A stretch of DNA of 64,000 nucleotides, taken from the NCBI GenBank assembly GCA_000153145.1, contig CH672415.1, forward strand, positions 251,854 to 315,853, in the 5' to 3' direction. Every line of letters begins with the position of its first letter. Position 1 is the stretch's first letter. The translations under genes were made by a program, and so were the position numbers. The DNA comes from a marine actinobacterium PHSC20C1 (GTDB lineage: Bacteria > Actinomycetota > Actinomycetes > Actinomycetales > Microbacteriaceae). The notes beneath the pieces were generated by a model. That model searched no databases. It worked only from the letters and a program-made list of their open reading frames with translations, and was not told the DNA's origin. Positions 7,327 to 15,563 of the stretch are shown piece by piece.

Positions 7327-9576
7327 ATGTCATCGAGTGAGCTTGCACGGGAACGGGACTACGTTCACGGCCTCTATCGTCGACTCGATTCGCTTCGAGA
7401 AGCGGCCCAAGAGCAGCTCGAGGCTGTGCGCAGGAGTGCGCCGGGTGGTACGCACCAGAACCGATCAGAACGCGACGCCTTTGCGCGAATTTATGAAGAT
7501 CGAGTCGGGCAATTGCGAGAGATTGATGAGCGACTCGCGTTTGGTCGCCTCGAACTTGAGCCCGAAGACGATTCCAGCGAGCGAGTGCTGCGCTATATCG
7601 GGCGAATCGGCCTTCGCGATGAAGACCAGCAATCTCTCTTGCTCGATTGGCGAGTGCCTCAAGCACGTGCCTTCTACCAAGCAACCGCGGCGACTCCGCT
7701 CGGTGCTCGCGCCAGACGGCACTTGCAGAGCCGCGGCCGGGACATCGTGCGAATCGACGACGAAATTTTTGATTCCGAGATCCTCGATAGCGATGCAGCA
7801 TCGCTTCAAGGAGAGGCCGCGCTTATGGCCAGCCTCACAGCAGATCGCACCGGGCGGATGGGCGACATCGTTGCCACTATTCAGGCCGAACAGGACGCAA
7901 TTATTCGATCCGAGCTCGGAGGCGCACTCGTAGTGCAGGGCGGGCCGGGCACAGGCAAGACCGCGGTTGCGCTGCACCGCGCTGCCTACCTGCTGTATTC
8001 CCATCGGGAACGGCTCTCGACATCCGGAGTTTTGATCGTTGGTCCTTCTCGTTCGTTCCTGCGCTACATCGAGGCTGTGTTGCCGTCACTCGGTGAGACC
8101 GGTGTTGTCCTCGCAAGCTTGGGGCAATTGTTCCCGGGCGTTGATGCCCGACGTGAAGATGTCGACTCGATTGCCAGCCTCAAGGGATCACTGGAGATGG
8201 CCGCCCTCATTAGGCGAGCGGTGCGTTCTCGTCAGGTTGCACCAACTGAGACTCAGCGGCTCGAGGTCAATGGCGAAATCCTTGACGTGCCAGCTGATCT
8301 AATCCGCGGTGCCATGCAGAAAGCTTGGGACTCCCACAAGCCGCACAATCTCGCGCGCGTTGCCTTTAACAAGGCTGCGATCGCTGCACTAAGTCGGATG
8401 CTCGCAGATCAACTCCGTTCGCATGGCAACACTATTGACGACTCTGACCAGAAGTGGTTGCGCGAAGACATCCGTACAGCACACGACGTAAAGGTGGCGC
8501 TCAATACGGCGTGGATGCCCCTCTCGCCTCACAAACTCCTGAATGACCTCTATGCCCGACCGAATTGGTTGCGCAGCCTCACGCCGCACTGGGCGCCCGA
8601 ACAGAGGGCACTGTTGTTGCGGGAGCGTGACGTGCCATTCACTATTAGCGACGTTGCGCTACTGGATGAAGCGGCGGAGCTGCTCGGAGAGGTTGATGTG
8701 GCTCACACCGCTGCAGAGCGGGAGCGCACTCAACAACGCAAGCGTGACCTCGAGAATGCGGCCGCTGCAATCCACAATATGGGGGTGGAAGGCATGATCG
8801 ATGCCGAAACTCTTGCCGACGGTTTTGAAGTGAGTGCTGAGCGAGCGACGACGGCTGACATCGCCGCTGCGGACCGTTCCTGGACATACGGTCACATCGT
8901 TGTTGATGAGGCTCAAGAACTATCTCCAATGCAATGGAGACTGTTGGCCCGCCGCAATCCATTGAAGTCGTTCACCATTGTTGGCGATGTGGCCCAAGCG
9001 AGTGCTGCAGCTGCTGCGACGCGTTGGGACACTGCGCTCGCGGATCATGTCGGCAGCTCGTGGCGACTTGAAGAACTCACCGTGAATTACCGCACGCCGT
9101 CACAGATCGTTGCCGTTGCCGAGGCCGTAGCGCTTGCACACCACGTGTCAATAACCCCGTCCCGTGCTGTTCGCGAGAGTCCGTGGCCGGTAGCGGTCAC
9201 AATTGCCGCGCCCGATAATCGTCAGGCTAGCGTCGTAGAGGCAGTGCGCGTCGATCGCGAGATCTCTGCGGATGGCACGATTGCCGTCATCGTGAGCGAA
9301 TCGCTCACAGCAGACGTCGTCAGCGCTCTCAAGACTGCGTTCTCGAACGATGTTGGCGAGGGGGCTGCGGGCCTCAACCGACCGATCGCGGTTCTCACTC
9401 CCCGCGAATCGAAGGGCTTGGAATTTGACTCAGTAGTGGTGGTAGAGCCGCAGAGAATCGTTGACGAGATCGCAAGGGGTGCCGCAGCGCTCTATGTTGC
9501 CATGACGCGCCCAACCCAGCGTCTTAGTATCGTGGCCACTAATGGCCTTCCTGAAGGCATCCCCACACCGGTTTAG
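7327..9576 (+). CDS. helD: HelD-like superfamily 1 helicase (RNA polymerase recycling factor)
   Basis: Actinobacterial HelD removes stalled RNA polymerase from DNA using ATP; it resembles UvrD/Rep but acts on the polymerase. Features: a long N-terminal coiled-coil arm (residues 1-75), Walker A GGPGTGKT near 204-211, Walker B VDEAQELSPMQW near 526-537, VGDVAQ, the YRTPSQIV motif, and ESKGLEFDSVVVVEP plus ALYVAMTRP of motifs V-VI at the C-terminus. 749 aa from ATG 7327, chosen because GGAGAGGA (7313-7320) is 6 nt upstream; an in-frame TTG at 7297 has no such site. A stem-loop terminator follows. Confidence 0.9.
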   Translation: MSSSELARERDYVHGLYRRLDSLREAAQEQLEAVRRSAPGGTHQNRSERDAFARIYEDRVGQLREIDERLAFGRLELEPEDDSSERVLRYIGRIGLRDEDQQSLLLDWRVPQARAFYQATAATPLGARARRHLQSRGRDIVRIDDEIFDSEILDSDAASLQGEAALMASLTADRTGRMGDIVATIQAEQDAIIRSELGGALVVQGGPGTGKTAVALHRAAYLLYSHRERLSTSGVLIVGPSRSFLRYIEAVLPSLGETGVVLASLGQLFPGVDARREDVDSIASLKGSLEMAALIRRAVRSRQVAPTETQRLEVNGEILDVPADLIRGAMQKAWDSHKPHNLARVAFNKAAIAALSRMLADQLRSHGNTIDDSDQKWLREDIRTAHDVKVALNTAWMPLSPHKLLNDLYARPNWLRSLTPHWAPEQRALLLRERDVPFTISDVALLDEAAELLGEVDVAHTAAERERTQQRKRDLENAAAAIHNMGVEGMIDAETLADGFEVSAERATTADIAAADRSWTYGHIVVDEAQELSPMQWRLLARRNPLKSFTIVGDVAQASAAAAATRWDTALADHVGSSWRLEELTVNYRTPSQIVAVAEAVALAHHVSITPSRAVRESPWPVAVTIAAPDNRQASVVEAVRVDREISADGTIAVIVSESLTADVVSALKTAFSNDVGEGAAGLNRPIAVLTPRESKGLEFDSVVVVEPQRIVDEIARGAAALYVAMTRPTQRLSIVATNGLPEGIPTPV

Positions 9577-9595
9577 GGGTACCCAATACGGTTCA

Positions 9596-9628
9596 CCCCC
9601 ACTCGGGTATGCCCAATAGTGGGGGTTT
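9596..9628 (+). terminator. Stem-loop terminator after helD
   Basis: CCCCCACT (9596-9603) pairs with AGTGGGGG (9618-9625) around a 14-nt loop that itself contains GGG/CCC, followed by TTT. It lies 20 nt after the helD stop. Confidence 0.65.
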
Positions 9629-9717
9629 CATCAATTTCTCAGGTTAGGCACTATGTATCTAGAAGTTGTTCCTCGGGGGAGGGACCTTCACTCGGGAGCG
9701 ATTCTTCGCCACGAGTC

Positions 9718-9745
9718 GGGCCGGAGGCGGGGGAGCCTCCGGCCC
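9718..9745 (+). other. Perfect 11-bp hairpin in the leader of the first NERD-like gene
   Basis: GGGCCGGAGGC (9718-9728) and GCCTCCGGCCC (9735-9745) are perfectly complementary around a 6-nt loop GGGGGA. It lies about 40 nt upstream of the Shine-Dalgarno site of the gene at 9795. The loop is itself purine-rich like a ribosome-binding site. It could be a second terminator for helD or a regulatory leader element; no T-run follows. Confidence 0.5.
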
Positions 9746-9794
9746 AACGTATTTCTACATGCAATTACGTGTATGTAAGAGCTGGAGGTTCTGC

Positions 9795-10589
9795 GTGCCG
9801 CAGAGTAATGATCTTCGCGGCCGGATCGCTGGACAATCAGCAATGGCCGCCGTAATCGAGGCGCAATCACATCGTGCGCCCCGAGGAACTGTGGCGCGCG
9901 TTTTCGGTGTTTCACCATTGACCGCCGAAGGCCGCGCCCACTACCGGGGTGCTGTAGGCGAGCTTCTGGTCGGATCGATCCTTGATCGACTCGGACACAG
10001 TTGGGATGTGCTTCACGGCGTCCCGCTCGGCCCAACTTCCCTCGATCATTTTGCCGTTGGCCGCGCCGGAGTATTCGCGATCGTTGTTGTCAATTGTCAA
10101 GGCAATGATGTCGCTGTCAATGGCGACGAGCTTGTCGTCGCAAAGTCCGTGAACAGTGGGATCCTCGCTTCGCGGGAAGCCGCTCGCATTGTCGCTGCAG
10201 CTCTGAGCGGGGCGCTGAGCCGGCCAGTTGTTGTCACACCAGTGTTGGTCCTCGTCGAGCCAAACAAGGTTTCCACCGTGAAAGAACCTGACGAGGTTCA
10301 CGTTCTTACGTCGATGCAACTCGAGCAGTGGCTACTCGCGTCACCTGCACTGCTCACTGGAGATGATGTAGCGCAAATCTCCGGGGCGGCCGAGGCAAAC
10401 AATACTTGGCCCCAGCCTCAAAGTGCCGCGCAAAAGTCGCGAAACCTTACTCGTGCGTTCGTTCGCATCCATCACGATGTGCGTTCGGCGCTCGTGCGCC
10501 GTTTCTTCTGGATCGGTGCGGCGCTGATCGCTACATTTCTTTCTGTTTGGGTTCTCGTGTCGATTCTTACTGCACTCGTCATGAGTTAA
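9795..10589 (+). CDS. NERD-like domain membrane protein (paralogue A)
   Basis: 264 aa. A nuclease-related (NERD-like) fold is suggested by GAVGELLVGSILDRLGHSW, then VLHGVPL, then LDHFAVGRAGVFAI. The position where active NERD domains carry an acidic residue and Lys (I-D-T-K) reads IVVV, so the catalytic residues appear lost. A single C-terminal membrane segment (about 237-262) anchors it. GTG 9795 was chosen because GGAGG at 9784-9788 is 6 nt upstream. A divergent paralogue lies at 12636. Function unknown; VanZ-like gene follows 57 nt later. Confidence 0.72.
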   Translation: MPQSNDLRGRIAGQSAMAAVIEAQSHRAPRGTVARVFGVSPLTAEGRAHYRGAVGELLVGSILDRLGHSWDVLHGVPLGPTSLDHFAVGRAGVFAIVVVNCQGNDVAVNGDELVVAKSVNSGILASREAARIVAAALSGALSRPVVVTPVLVLVEPNKVSTVKEPDEVHVLTSMQLEQWLLASPALLTGDDVAQISGAAEANNTWPQPQSAAQKSRNLTRAFVRIHHDVRSALVRRFFWIGAALIATFLSVWVLVSILTALVMS

Positions 10590-10646
10590 TCGGGAGTTGC
10601 TAGCGCGTTGCCCACTTTCTTAGCTCTCGTAGTGCACGATTGATGA

Positions 10647-11129
10647 ATGTTCCGGCGTCACCCCTACTTGAGCGCTGCAACGTTGGGGTACTTGGCGGTA
10701 TTGGCCTGGTTGACGTTGAGTCCCCAGGCACCGGATCAGCGCGATGGGCCACTCTGGCAGCTCGCGGTGTTTCTCGATCGATTTCAGGCGACGCAGTGGT
10801 TGACATTCAACGACCTCGAATTCGCAGCGAATATCGCGCTGTTCGTTCCTCTAGGACTTTTCTTCGTGCTCCTCGTCGGCAAACGGCAGTGGTGGCTTGC
10901 TTTAGGGCTGGCTGTCTTGCTTACAGCAGGGATCGAGTGGGTTCAGCAGTTCATTCCTTCGCGAGTCTCGGACCCGCGAGACATCGTTTCTAATTCTCTG
11001 GGTGCTGCGATCGGCGTTGTGATCACGCTGAGTGTCGCGGCCGCCTGCCACCGTGCTCGAGTTGCGATTGCTCGGAGACAGAATCGAAGATTCTCTTCGG
11101 ATACCGGGCAATCGAGTCATACTCTGTGA
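10647..11129 (+). CDS. VanZ-like membrane protein
   Basis: 160 aa with four predicted membrane segments. The VanZ-family core is visible: NIALFVPLGLFFVLL, a WW(L/A) turn, AGIEWVQQFIPSRVSDPRDIVSNSLGAAIG. The E..Q...P.R..D..D...N..G pattern is the family signature. VanZ gives low-level teicoplanin resistance in enterococci; most actinobacterial relatives have no known role. It starts at ATG 10647 (a nearby ATG at 10643 is out of frame) and no strong ribosome-binding site is evident. About 230 nt without a recognisable gene separate it from the converging marP. Confidence 0.8.
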   Translation: MFRRHPYLSAATLGYLAVLAWLTLSPQAPDQRDGPLWQLAVFLDRFQATQWLTFNDLEFAANIALFVPLGLFFVLLVGKRQWWLALGLAVLLTAGIEWVQQFIPSRVSDPRDIVSNSLGAAIGVVITLSVAAACHRARVAIARRQNRRFSSDTGQSSHTL

Positions 11130-11359
11130 GGGCGCTCGCCGCTCGCGGGTTTATTCCCTCTGCGATGGAAGCACTCGTGCGCGTGGGTCGTCGATATTTT
11201 TGTTTCGGATGCCGGCAGTGCGAGTTTCATGAATTGGCCTCGCAGCATTCTTGCGCACGCGCCTCGGAGTGTTTCTGATTCCGCTCGCGAAGCACCGTTG
11301 CCGCAACGGGGGTGACTTATGCGGCCTCGTGGGCTCATCCGCTGTGACGGAGTAGACGA
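11130..11359. other. Intergenic stretch without recognisable features
   Basis: 230 nt between the converging VanZ-like gene and marP. I see no reading frame with family resemblance, no strong hairpin with a T-run and no repeat. Transcription from both sides must end somewhere here, but no terminator stands out. Confidence 0.5.
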
Positions 11360-12541
11360 CTAGCCGGGGATGCAGGAGCCGCTAGATACTGCGCTGCTGT
11401 GCATGGCGGCATCGTCAACTACAGGTTGCAGCTCCGTAAGCGTCATCGCGTAACCCACGTTTTCTTGATCGGCGCTGCGCGCAAAGACTGCTCCAACGAC
11501 GTCGCCGTCGAGAGTAAGCAACGGACCACCAGAGTTGCCAGGGTTGACTTGCCCTGCGAGCGTGTAGACCTCTCGAGGGGACCCACCCGATCCGTAGATG
11601 TTGGGGCTATTGGTGATACTGACGTGCTGCACTAGCGCCGGGTCGACGGTTATCGGGCCGCCGTAGGGGTATCCCTCAATTGCGGTCTTGGTCCCCGGGC
11701 TTGCGGTAACTCCGAGCCTTAAGGGGTCGGAGGTGAGACCGGGTACCGCAATTACGGCGAGATCATCACGAGCATCGAAATAGACGATTTTCCCTGTGAG
11801 TACTTGACCGTTTGGCGCTTCGATGACGGGCCGTTCGGTGCCGGCGACGACGTGAGCGTTGGTAACAATACGCTCGCCTGCCACGACAAACCCGGTCCCG
11901 GTCTGCGCTTGCCCACAGGCATAGGCGTTGCCGGTTATCCGTACGACTGATTCAGCTGCTGCCGCAAGCGCAGGGCTAGCAGTGTCGATCGTGGGGATCT
12001 CTGCACCGGCGATGCCCAATTCCGAGGTGAAGAACGGCACACCTTTGTCGGAGAGCATCGCGCGAAGTTGACCGATGCGCACTTCCACTGAATCGGGGGT
12101 CACATCTTGAATTGTTCGGATGACCGCGGACCCGGCGATCGTGCGCGACAGCAGGGGCGAGCCAAGTTGGGCGACACTGAAGCTGACCGTTGATACAACA
12201 AGGGCGGCAAGCACTCCGATCGCAAGCCCGCCAGCAGCGCGGTCGATGCCGCGCAATCTGCTGACTTCGAGATCTTCACGCAGCGCCCGAGCTATTGCTG
12301 CACCGATCGCATGGCCGATCGCGATGAGGGCGACCGCAGCAACTATCGTGATCGCTACTCGAAGCTGAGGAAGCGGAATCGCCCGGGAAATCGCAGGCGC
12401 GAGCAGCACGGCCGCTACGACTCCCGCCACAATCCCCGCAATCACAAAAACGCTTCTGGTGAGTCCGAACGTGATGCCGTAGGCAACGTACCCGAGCAGC
12501 AGCGCGATAAGCAGCAGATCGAGTAGAGGGGCAACGTTCAT
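11360..12541 (-). CDS. marP: MarP-type membrane serine protease (CvpA domain plus trypsin-like domain)
   Basis: In mycobacteria MarP is a periplasmic protease needed for acid resistance, acting on peptidoglycan hydrolases. Four N-terminal membrane segments form a CvpA/colicin V-like domain (residues 1-125). The protease domain (195-385) has the triad H230 (TNAHVV), D260 (ARDDLAVI) and S337 (GNSGGPL). C209 and C390 match the spacing of the disulfide that stabilises mycobacterial MarP. 393 aa, full length. TAGGGT (complement 12548-12553) lies 6 nt before the ATG, so it is probably leaderless. It is divergent from NERD paralogue B. Confidence 0.92.
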   Translation of the reverse strand: MNVAPLLDLLLIALLLGYVAYGITFGLTRSVFVIAGIVAGVVAAVLLAPAISRAIPLPQLRVAITIVAAVALIAIGHAIGAAIARALREDLEVSRLRGIDRAAGGLAIGVLAALVVSTVSFSVAQLGSPLLSRTIAGSAVIRTIQDVTPDSVEVRIGQLRAMLSDKGVPFFTSELGIAGAEIPTIDTASPALAAAAESVVRITGNAYACGQAQTGTGFVVAGERIVTNAHVVAGTERPVIEAPNGQVLTGKIVYFDARDDLAVIAVPGLTSDPLRLGVTASPGTKTAIEGYPYGGPITVDPALVQHVSITNSPNIYGSGGSPREVYTLAGQVNPGNSGGPLLTLDGDVVGAVFARSADQENVGYAMTLTELQPVVDDAAMHSSAVSSGSCIPG

Positions 12542-12603
12542 CCCTCAACCCTAATCGGCTCGTCTGGACTCTCCGCCGAATTGGGCGAACCGCGCAATCG
12601 GGA

Positions 12604-12609
12604 TATTCT
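12604..12609 (+). promoter_or_regulatory. Candidate -10 element for NERD paralogue B
   Basis: TATTCT at 12604-12609, with transcription expected to begin near 12616, just upstream of GGGGGA (12625-12630) and GTG 12636. No clear -35 is visible. Confidence 0.35.
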
Positions 12610-12635
12610 CTGCGTGAAGCATGTGGGGGATATTC

Positions 12636-13469
12636 GTGAGCGGTGCGGGGCGTAGCGAGAGCGCAAGAACGACTCCAATTGAGGAGTCGGGTTTTGGATC
12701 GACGATGGCAGCGTGCCTGCGCGCGCAAGCAGCACAGGAGCCGCGATGTAGTCTCGCCGCTCTCTTGGGTGTGAGCCCGCTTTCGCGCGAAGCCAAAGAC
12801 CTTTACCCCTATGCGCTAGGCGAACTGCAATCTGCGGTCGCTTTGGCCGCGTTGGGTTCCCAGTGGATGGTCGCCAATTCGACCACAAGCGTCGACGGAA
12901 TTGCGGATGCTGAGCACATCGCGCTGGGTCCGGCAGGAATCTTCTATATCTGCAGCCGCCAACACTCCTCTGCCAGGATCGTGAGCGCCGGTCGAATGAT
13001 CATGGTGAACGGTCGAAGAGTTGCCTATGTACGGGATGCCATGATCGGGGCTGATCGTGCGACAACCGCGCTCGCCAATCTCGGCGCTGACGGCGTTTCG
13101 GTGAATCCCATTGTTGTATTGAGTGGTGCGTCGGAGTTTGTTCGCGGTCGCATGCGGGCCCCCGTACCGGTTCTTCATTTGGGAGATCTTGCCGGTTGGC
13201 TGCTTCGTCAACCCGCAATCTATTCGCCTGCGGTAGTTCGACAGCTCGTTTCAGCTGCGGGTCAATTGAGCGGTTGGCAGGTTCATCCCTCAGCGGCCAG
13301 CGCAAGCGTGCGGCTCACTGCGCGTTTCGAGCGGCTTCGAGCCGAAGTGGATGCTGCCCGCCGTCGTTATCGCCTGTGGGTTGTCGCGGGGGCAACGATC
13401 GCGCTCGCAGCTACCGTCACCATGCTGGTCTTTGTAGCACCGCTGATTGCTGATGTACTTTCTCGCTAG
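12636..13469 (+). CDS. NERD-like domain membrane protein (paralogue B)
   Basis: 277 aa. It aligns end to end with the protein at 9795: LLGVSPLSREAKDLYPYALGEL against VFGVSPLTAEGRAHYRGAVGEL, then DAEHIALGPAGIFYI against LDHFAVGRAGVFAI, a shared linker region, and a C-terminal membrane segment (about 248-272). The catalytic acidic/Lys positions of active NERD domains read C-S-R here, so nuclease activity is doubtful. GTG 12636 follows GGGGGA by 5 nt; an in-frame ATG at 12621 is possible but has no site. The pair flanks VanZ and marP and probably arose by an old duplication. Role unknown. Confidence 0.72.
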   Translation: MSGAGRSESARTTPIEESGFGSTMAACLRAQAAQEPRCSLAALLGVSPLSREAKDLYPYALGELQSAVALAALGSQWMVANSTTSVDGIADAEHIALGPAGIFYICSRQHSSARIVSAGRMIMVNGRRVAYVRDAMIGADRATTALANLGADGVSVNPIVVLSGASEFVRGRMRAPVPVLHLGDLAGWLLRQPAIYSPAVVRQLVSAAGQLSGWQVHPSAASASVRLTARFERLRAEVDAARRRYRLWVVAGATIALAATVTMLVFVAPLIADVLSR

Positions 13470-13489
13470 TTCTTGATCGAGCGCCACTC

Positions 13490-13498
13490 TGCTAGAAT
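13490..13498 (+). promoter_or_regulatory. Extended -10 promoter of rpsO
   Basis: TG-C-TAGAAT (TG at 13490-13491, hexamer 13493-13498) is an extended -10 element 90 nt upstream of rpsO. No well-spaced -35 is seen. The leader of about 80 nt ends in a strong ribosome-binding site (GAAAGGGG). Confidence 0.5.
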
Positions 13499-13587
13499 TT
13501 CAAGGTTGCCGTCTAACGGCCGCGGATAAAGAGAGCTCAAGCATTCAGCTGTGGGCACCGCGCAACGACTAGAAAGGGGATCACCTT

Positions 13588-13857
13588 ATGGCTCTTGAAG
13601 CTAGCATCAAGAAGGCGATCATCGAAGAGTACGCAACCCACCCAGGTGACACGGGATCCCCCGAGGTCCAGATCGCGATGATGACTCGTCGCATCCTCGA
13701 CCTCACGGAGCACCTCAAGATGCACAAGCACGACCACCACTCACGTCGTGGACTGCTTCTTCTTGTTGGTCAGCGTCGCCGTCTGCTTGGTTACTTGCAG
13801 AACGTCGACATCACGCGTTACCGCACGCTGATCGAGAAGCTGGGACTGCGTCGCTAG
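13588..13857 (+). CDS. rpsO: 30S ribosomal protein S15
   Basis: 89 aa, full length. S15 binds the central domain of 16S rRNA and nucleates platform assembly. The family core is plain: [35 protein letters not shown] and [14 protein letters not shown] strong ribosome-binding site (GAAAGGGG) precedes the ATG and a long intrinsic terminator follows. In most bacteria pnp is next; here seven genes intervene. Confidence 0.98.
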   Translation: MALEASIKKAIIEEYATHPGDTGSPEVQIAMMTRRILDLTEHLKMHKHDHHSRRGLLLLVGQRRRLLGYLQNVDITRYRTLIEKLGLRR

Positions 13858-13876
13858 TCGATTCGTCACACTTGCC

Positions 13877-13909
13877 AAAGGCCGCCATCGCATTGCGATG
13901 GCGGCCTTT
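13877..13909 (+). terminator. Strong terminator after rpsO
   Basis: A perfect 15-bp stem (AAAGGCCGCCATCGC at 13877-13891 with its complement at 13895-13909) has a 3-nt loop and ends in TTTGTTGTT. It makes rpsO a monocistron and also lies at the end of the converging HdeD-like gene. Confidence 0.85.
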
Positions 13910-13924
13910 GTTGTTAAAGCGTGG

Positions 13925-14524
13925 TTAGGCGGCAGAACCTGCGGAAGTAACGGTGTTCTTGCGGGGGAGTGTCAGTAGGGTCGTGATGCTCACCGCGATC
14001 ATGAGAATTGCGCCAATTGCTACGAGTGAGAAGATGCCGGCTGCGGGAAGGACGAACATCGCTACTCCGGCGGCCATAGATACGATTCCGCTGACCCAAC
14101 CGAACCAGCGGGGGTGGATGGTGCCACGAACGCCGCCGACGAGGTCAACAATTCCTTCGAGAATCCATCCGATTCCGATAACTAGTGCGAGCGCGACTAG
14201 CGACTGGAACGGGTTCGATAGGCAGAGGATGCCGGCAATTACAACGAGTAGTCCGAGGATGCCGGTGACCCAGCGCATCGAGGAGTCGAGGTTGTTGGCA
14301 ACGAACGCCGCCATGATTCTGTACATGCCGGAGGCGATCAAGTAGATGCCAAAGAGGACCGCAACTGTGAGAAGGGTTGCACCGGGAAACAGCAGGCCAA
14401 TGACGCCGAGAACGAGGCCGATCACTGCCACGGCCATAAGCTGACCGCGGTGTACTCGCAGCAGCCCAGGAAGAAGATTCTCGGCAGTGGTGGTGTGGGT
14501 AGTCGTGCTGTCAGTCGAGCTCAT
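13925..14524 (-). CDS. HdeD/DUF308-family membrane protein
   Basis: 199 aa with six predicted membrane helices after a Thr/Ser-rich N-terminus. Repeats of the family pattern G-I-x-G-L-x-F-P-G-A and VTGILGLLVVIAGILCL mark the DUF308/HdeD family, known in enterobacteria for acid resistance at high cell density; the role in actinobacteria is not established. The ATG at 14524 follows TAGGA by 5 nt; a further upstream frame lacks support. It converges on rpsO, sharing its terminator region. Confidence 0.85.
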   Translation of the reverse strand: MSSTDSTTTHTTTAENLLPGLLRVHRGQLMAVAVIGLVLGVIGLLFPGATLLTVAVLFGIYLIASGMYRIMAAFVANNLDSSMRWVTGILGLLVVIAGILCLSNPFQSLVALALVIGIGWILEGIVDLVGGVRGTIHPRWFGWVSGIVSMAAGVAMFVLPAAGIFSLVAIGAILMIAVSITTLLTLPRKNTVTSAGSAA

Positions 14525-14624
14525 TGGGGTCCTAACCGGTGAGGTCAATCGGTGTACGTAGTCTTCATTCTCCCAGCTACGACACGAATGTGTGCAAGAA
14601 CGACGCACCCGTTAGGCTCGAATT

Positions 14625-15542
14625 ATGACTCGTCGCGTTACTTACTCTCAGCTCGGTGGGCCAGAAGTGCTCACAATTTCCGAAGTCCCTGAACCTCATG
14701 CAGGCGCGGGCGAAGTTCGAGTGCGGGTGAAGTTTGCGGGGATCAACCCTTTCGATGCCAAAGTCTTTAGCGGTGGGGCAACCTCGACACCCCAGAACGT
14801 GACTTTTCCCAATGGCAACGGCAATGACTTCGCAGGAGTGGTTGACGAGGTCGGCGATGGTGTTGCTCGCTGGGCATTAGGCGACGAAGTATTGGGCGGC
14901 AAAGGCTTCAGTGCGCAAGCTGACTATGTAGTCGTGCCAGAACGCAAACTCGTGCGCAAGCCAGCAAGTCTCAGTTGGGAACAGGCCGGCGGCCTTGACA
15001 TCGCTGGACGCACGGCGTGGGCCAGCGTTGAGAGCTTGTCGCTCACGCCGGCAGACACCGTTCTCGTTAGCGCGGCAGCCGGCGGAGTCGGCGTGATTGC
15101 TGCGCAGCTCGCGAAGCTGAAGGGTGCGAAGGTAATCGGCTCGGCGAGCGCGTCGAACCATGAGTTCTTGCAGTCTCTCGGCATCCACCCGGTAACGTAC
15201 GGCGAAGGAATGGTCGAACGCATTCTTGAGATTAGTCCGGAAGGCATCACCGCAGCTCTTGACAACAATGGACGTGAGACGGTGGATGCTGCACTCGCGC
15301 TTGGTGCGCCTGCTGACCGGATCAACAGCATCGCGGACTACGCAGCACTCAAGGAGTATGGAACGACGGGTGTTGGCGCTGCTGGTGCTACTCCCGATGA
15401 TCTGGCGGCACTATCTGCCCTGGTCGCTGCGGGTACAGTGCAGGTTCCAATCGATTCGGTCTTTCCGTTCGAGCAGGTCAGCGAAGCGTATGCCAAGCTC
15501 ATTCAAGGACATTCGCGCGGAAAGATTGTGCTCTCGCTGTAA
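14625..15542 (+). CDS. NADP-dependent quinone oxidoreductase-like enzyme (MDR family)
   Basis: 305 aa medium-chain dehydrogenase/reductase of the zinc-free quinone oxidoreductase type. The N-terminal GroES-like domain (GEVRVRVKFAGINPFDAKV) is followed by a Rossmann fold with AAAGGVGVIAAQLAKLKGAKVIGSA at about 145-170 for NADPH. No zinc-ligand cysteines are seen. It probably reduces quinones or enones; the exact substrate is unknown. TAGGCT at 14613-14618 is 6 nt before the ATG with no Shine-Dalgarno sequence, so it is probably leaderless. A PucR-type regulator gene converges on it. Confidence 0.88.
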   Translation: MTRRVTYSQLGGPEVLTISEVPEPHAGAGEVRVRVKFAGINPFDAKVFSGGATSTPQNVTFPNGNGNDFAGVVDEVGDGVARWALGDEVLGGKGFSAQADYVVVPERKLVRKPASLSWEQAGGLDIAGRTAWASVESLSLTPADTVLVSAAAGGVGVIAAQLAKLKGAKVIGSASASNHEFLQSLGIHPVTYGEGMVERILEISPEGITAALDNNGRETVDAALALGAPADRINSIADYAALKEYGTTGVGAAGATPDDLAALSALVAAGTVQVPIDSVFPFEQVSEAYAKLIQGHSRGKIVLSL

Positions 15543-15563
15543 CCCACCCGGCAAAAAATACGT

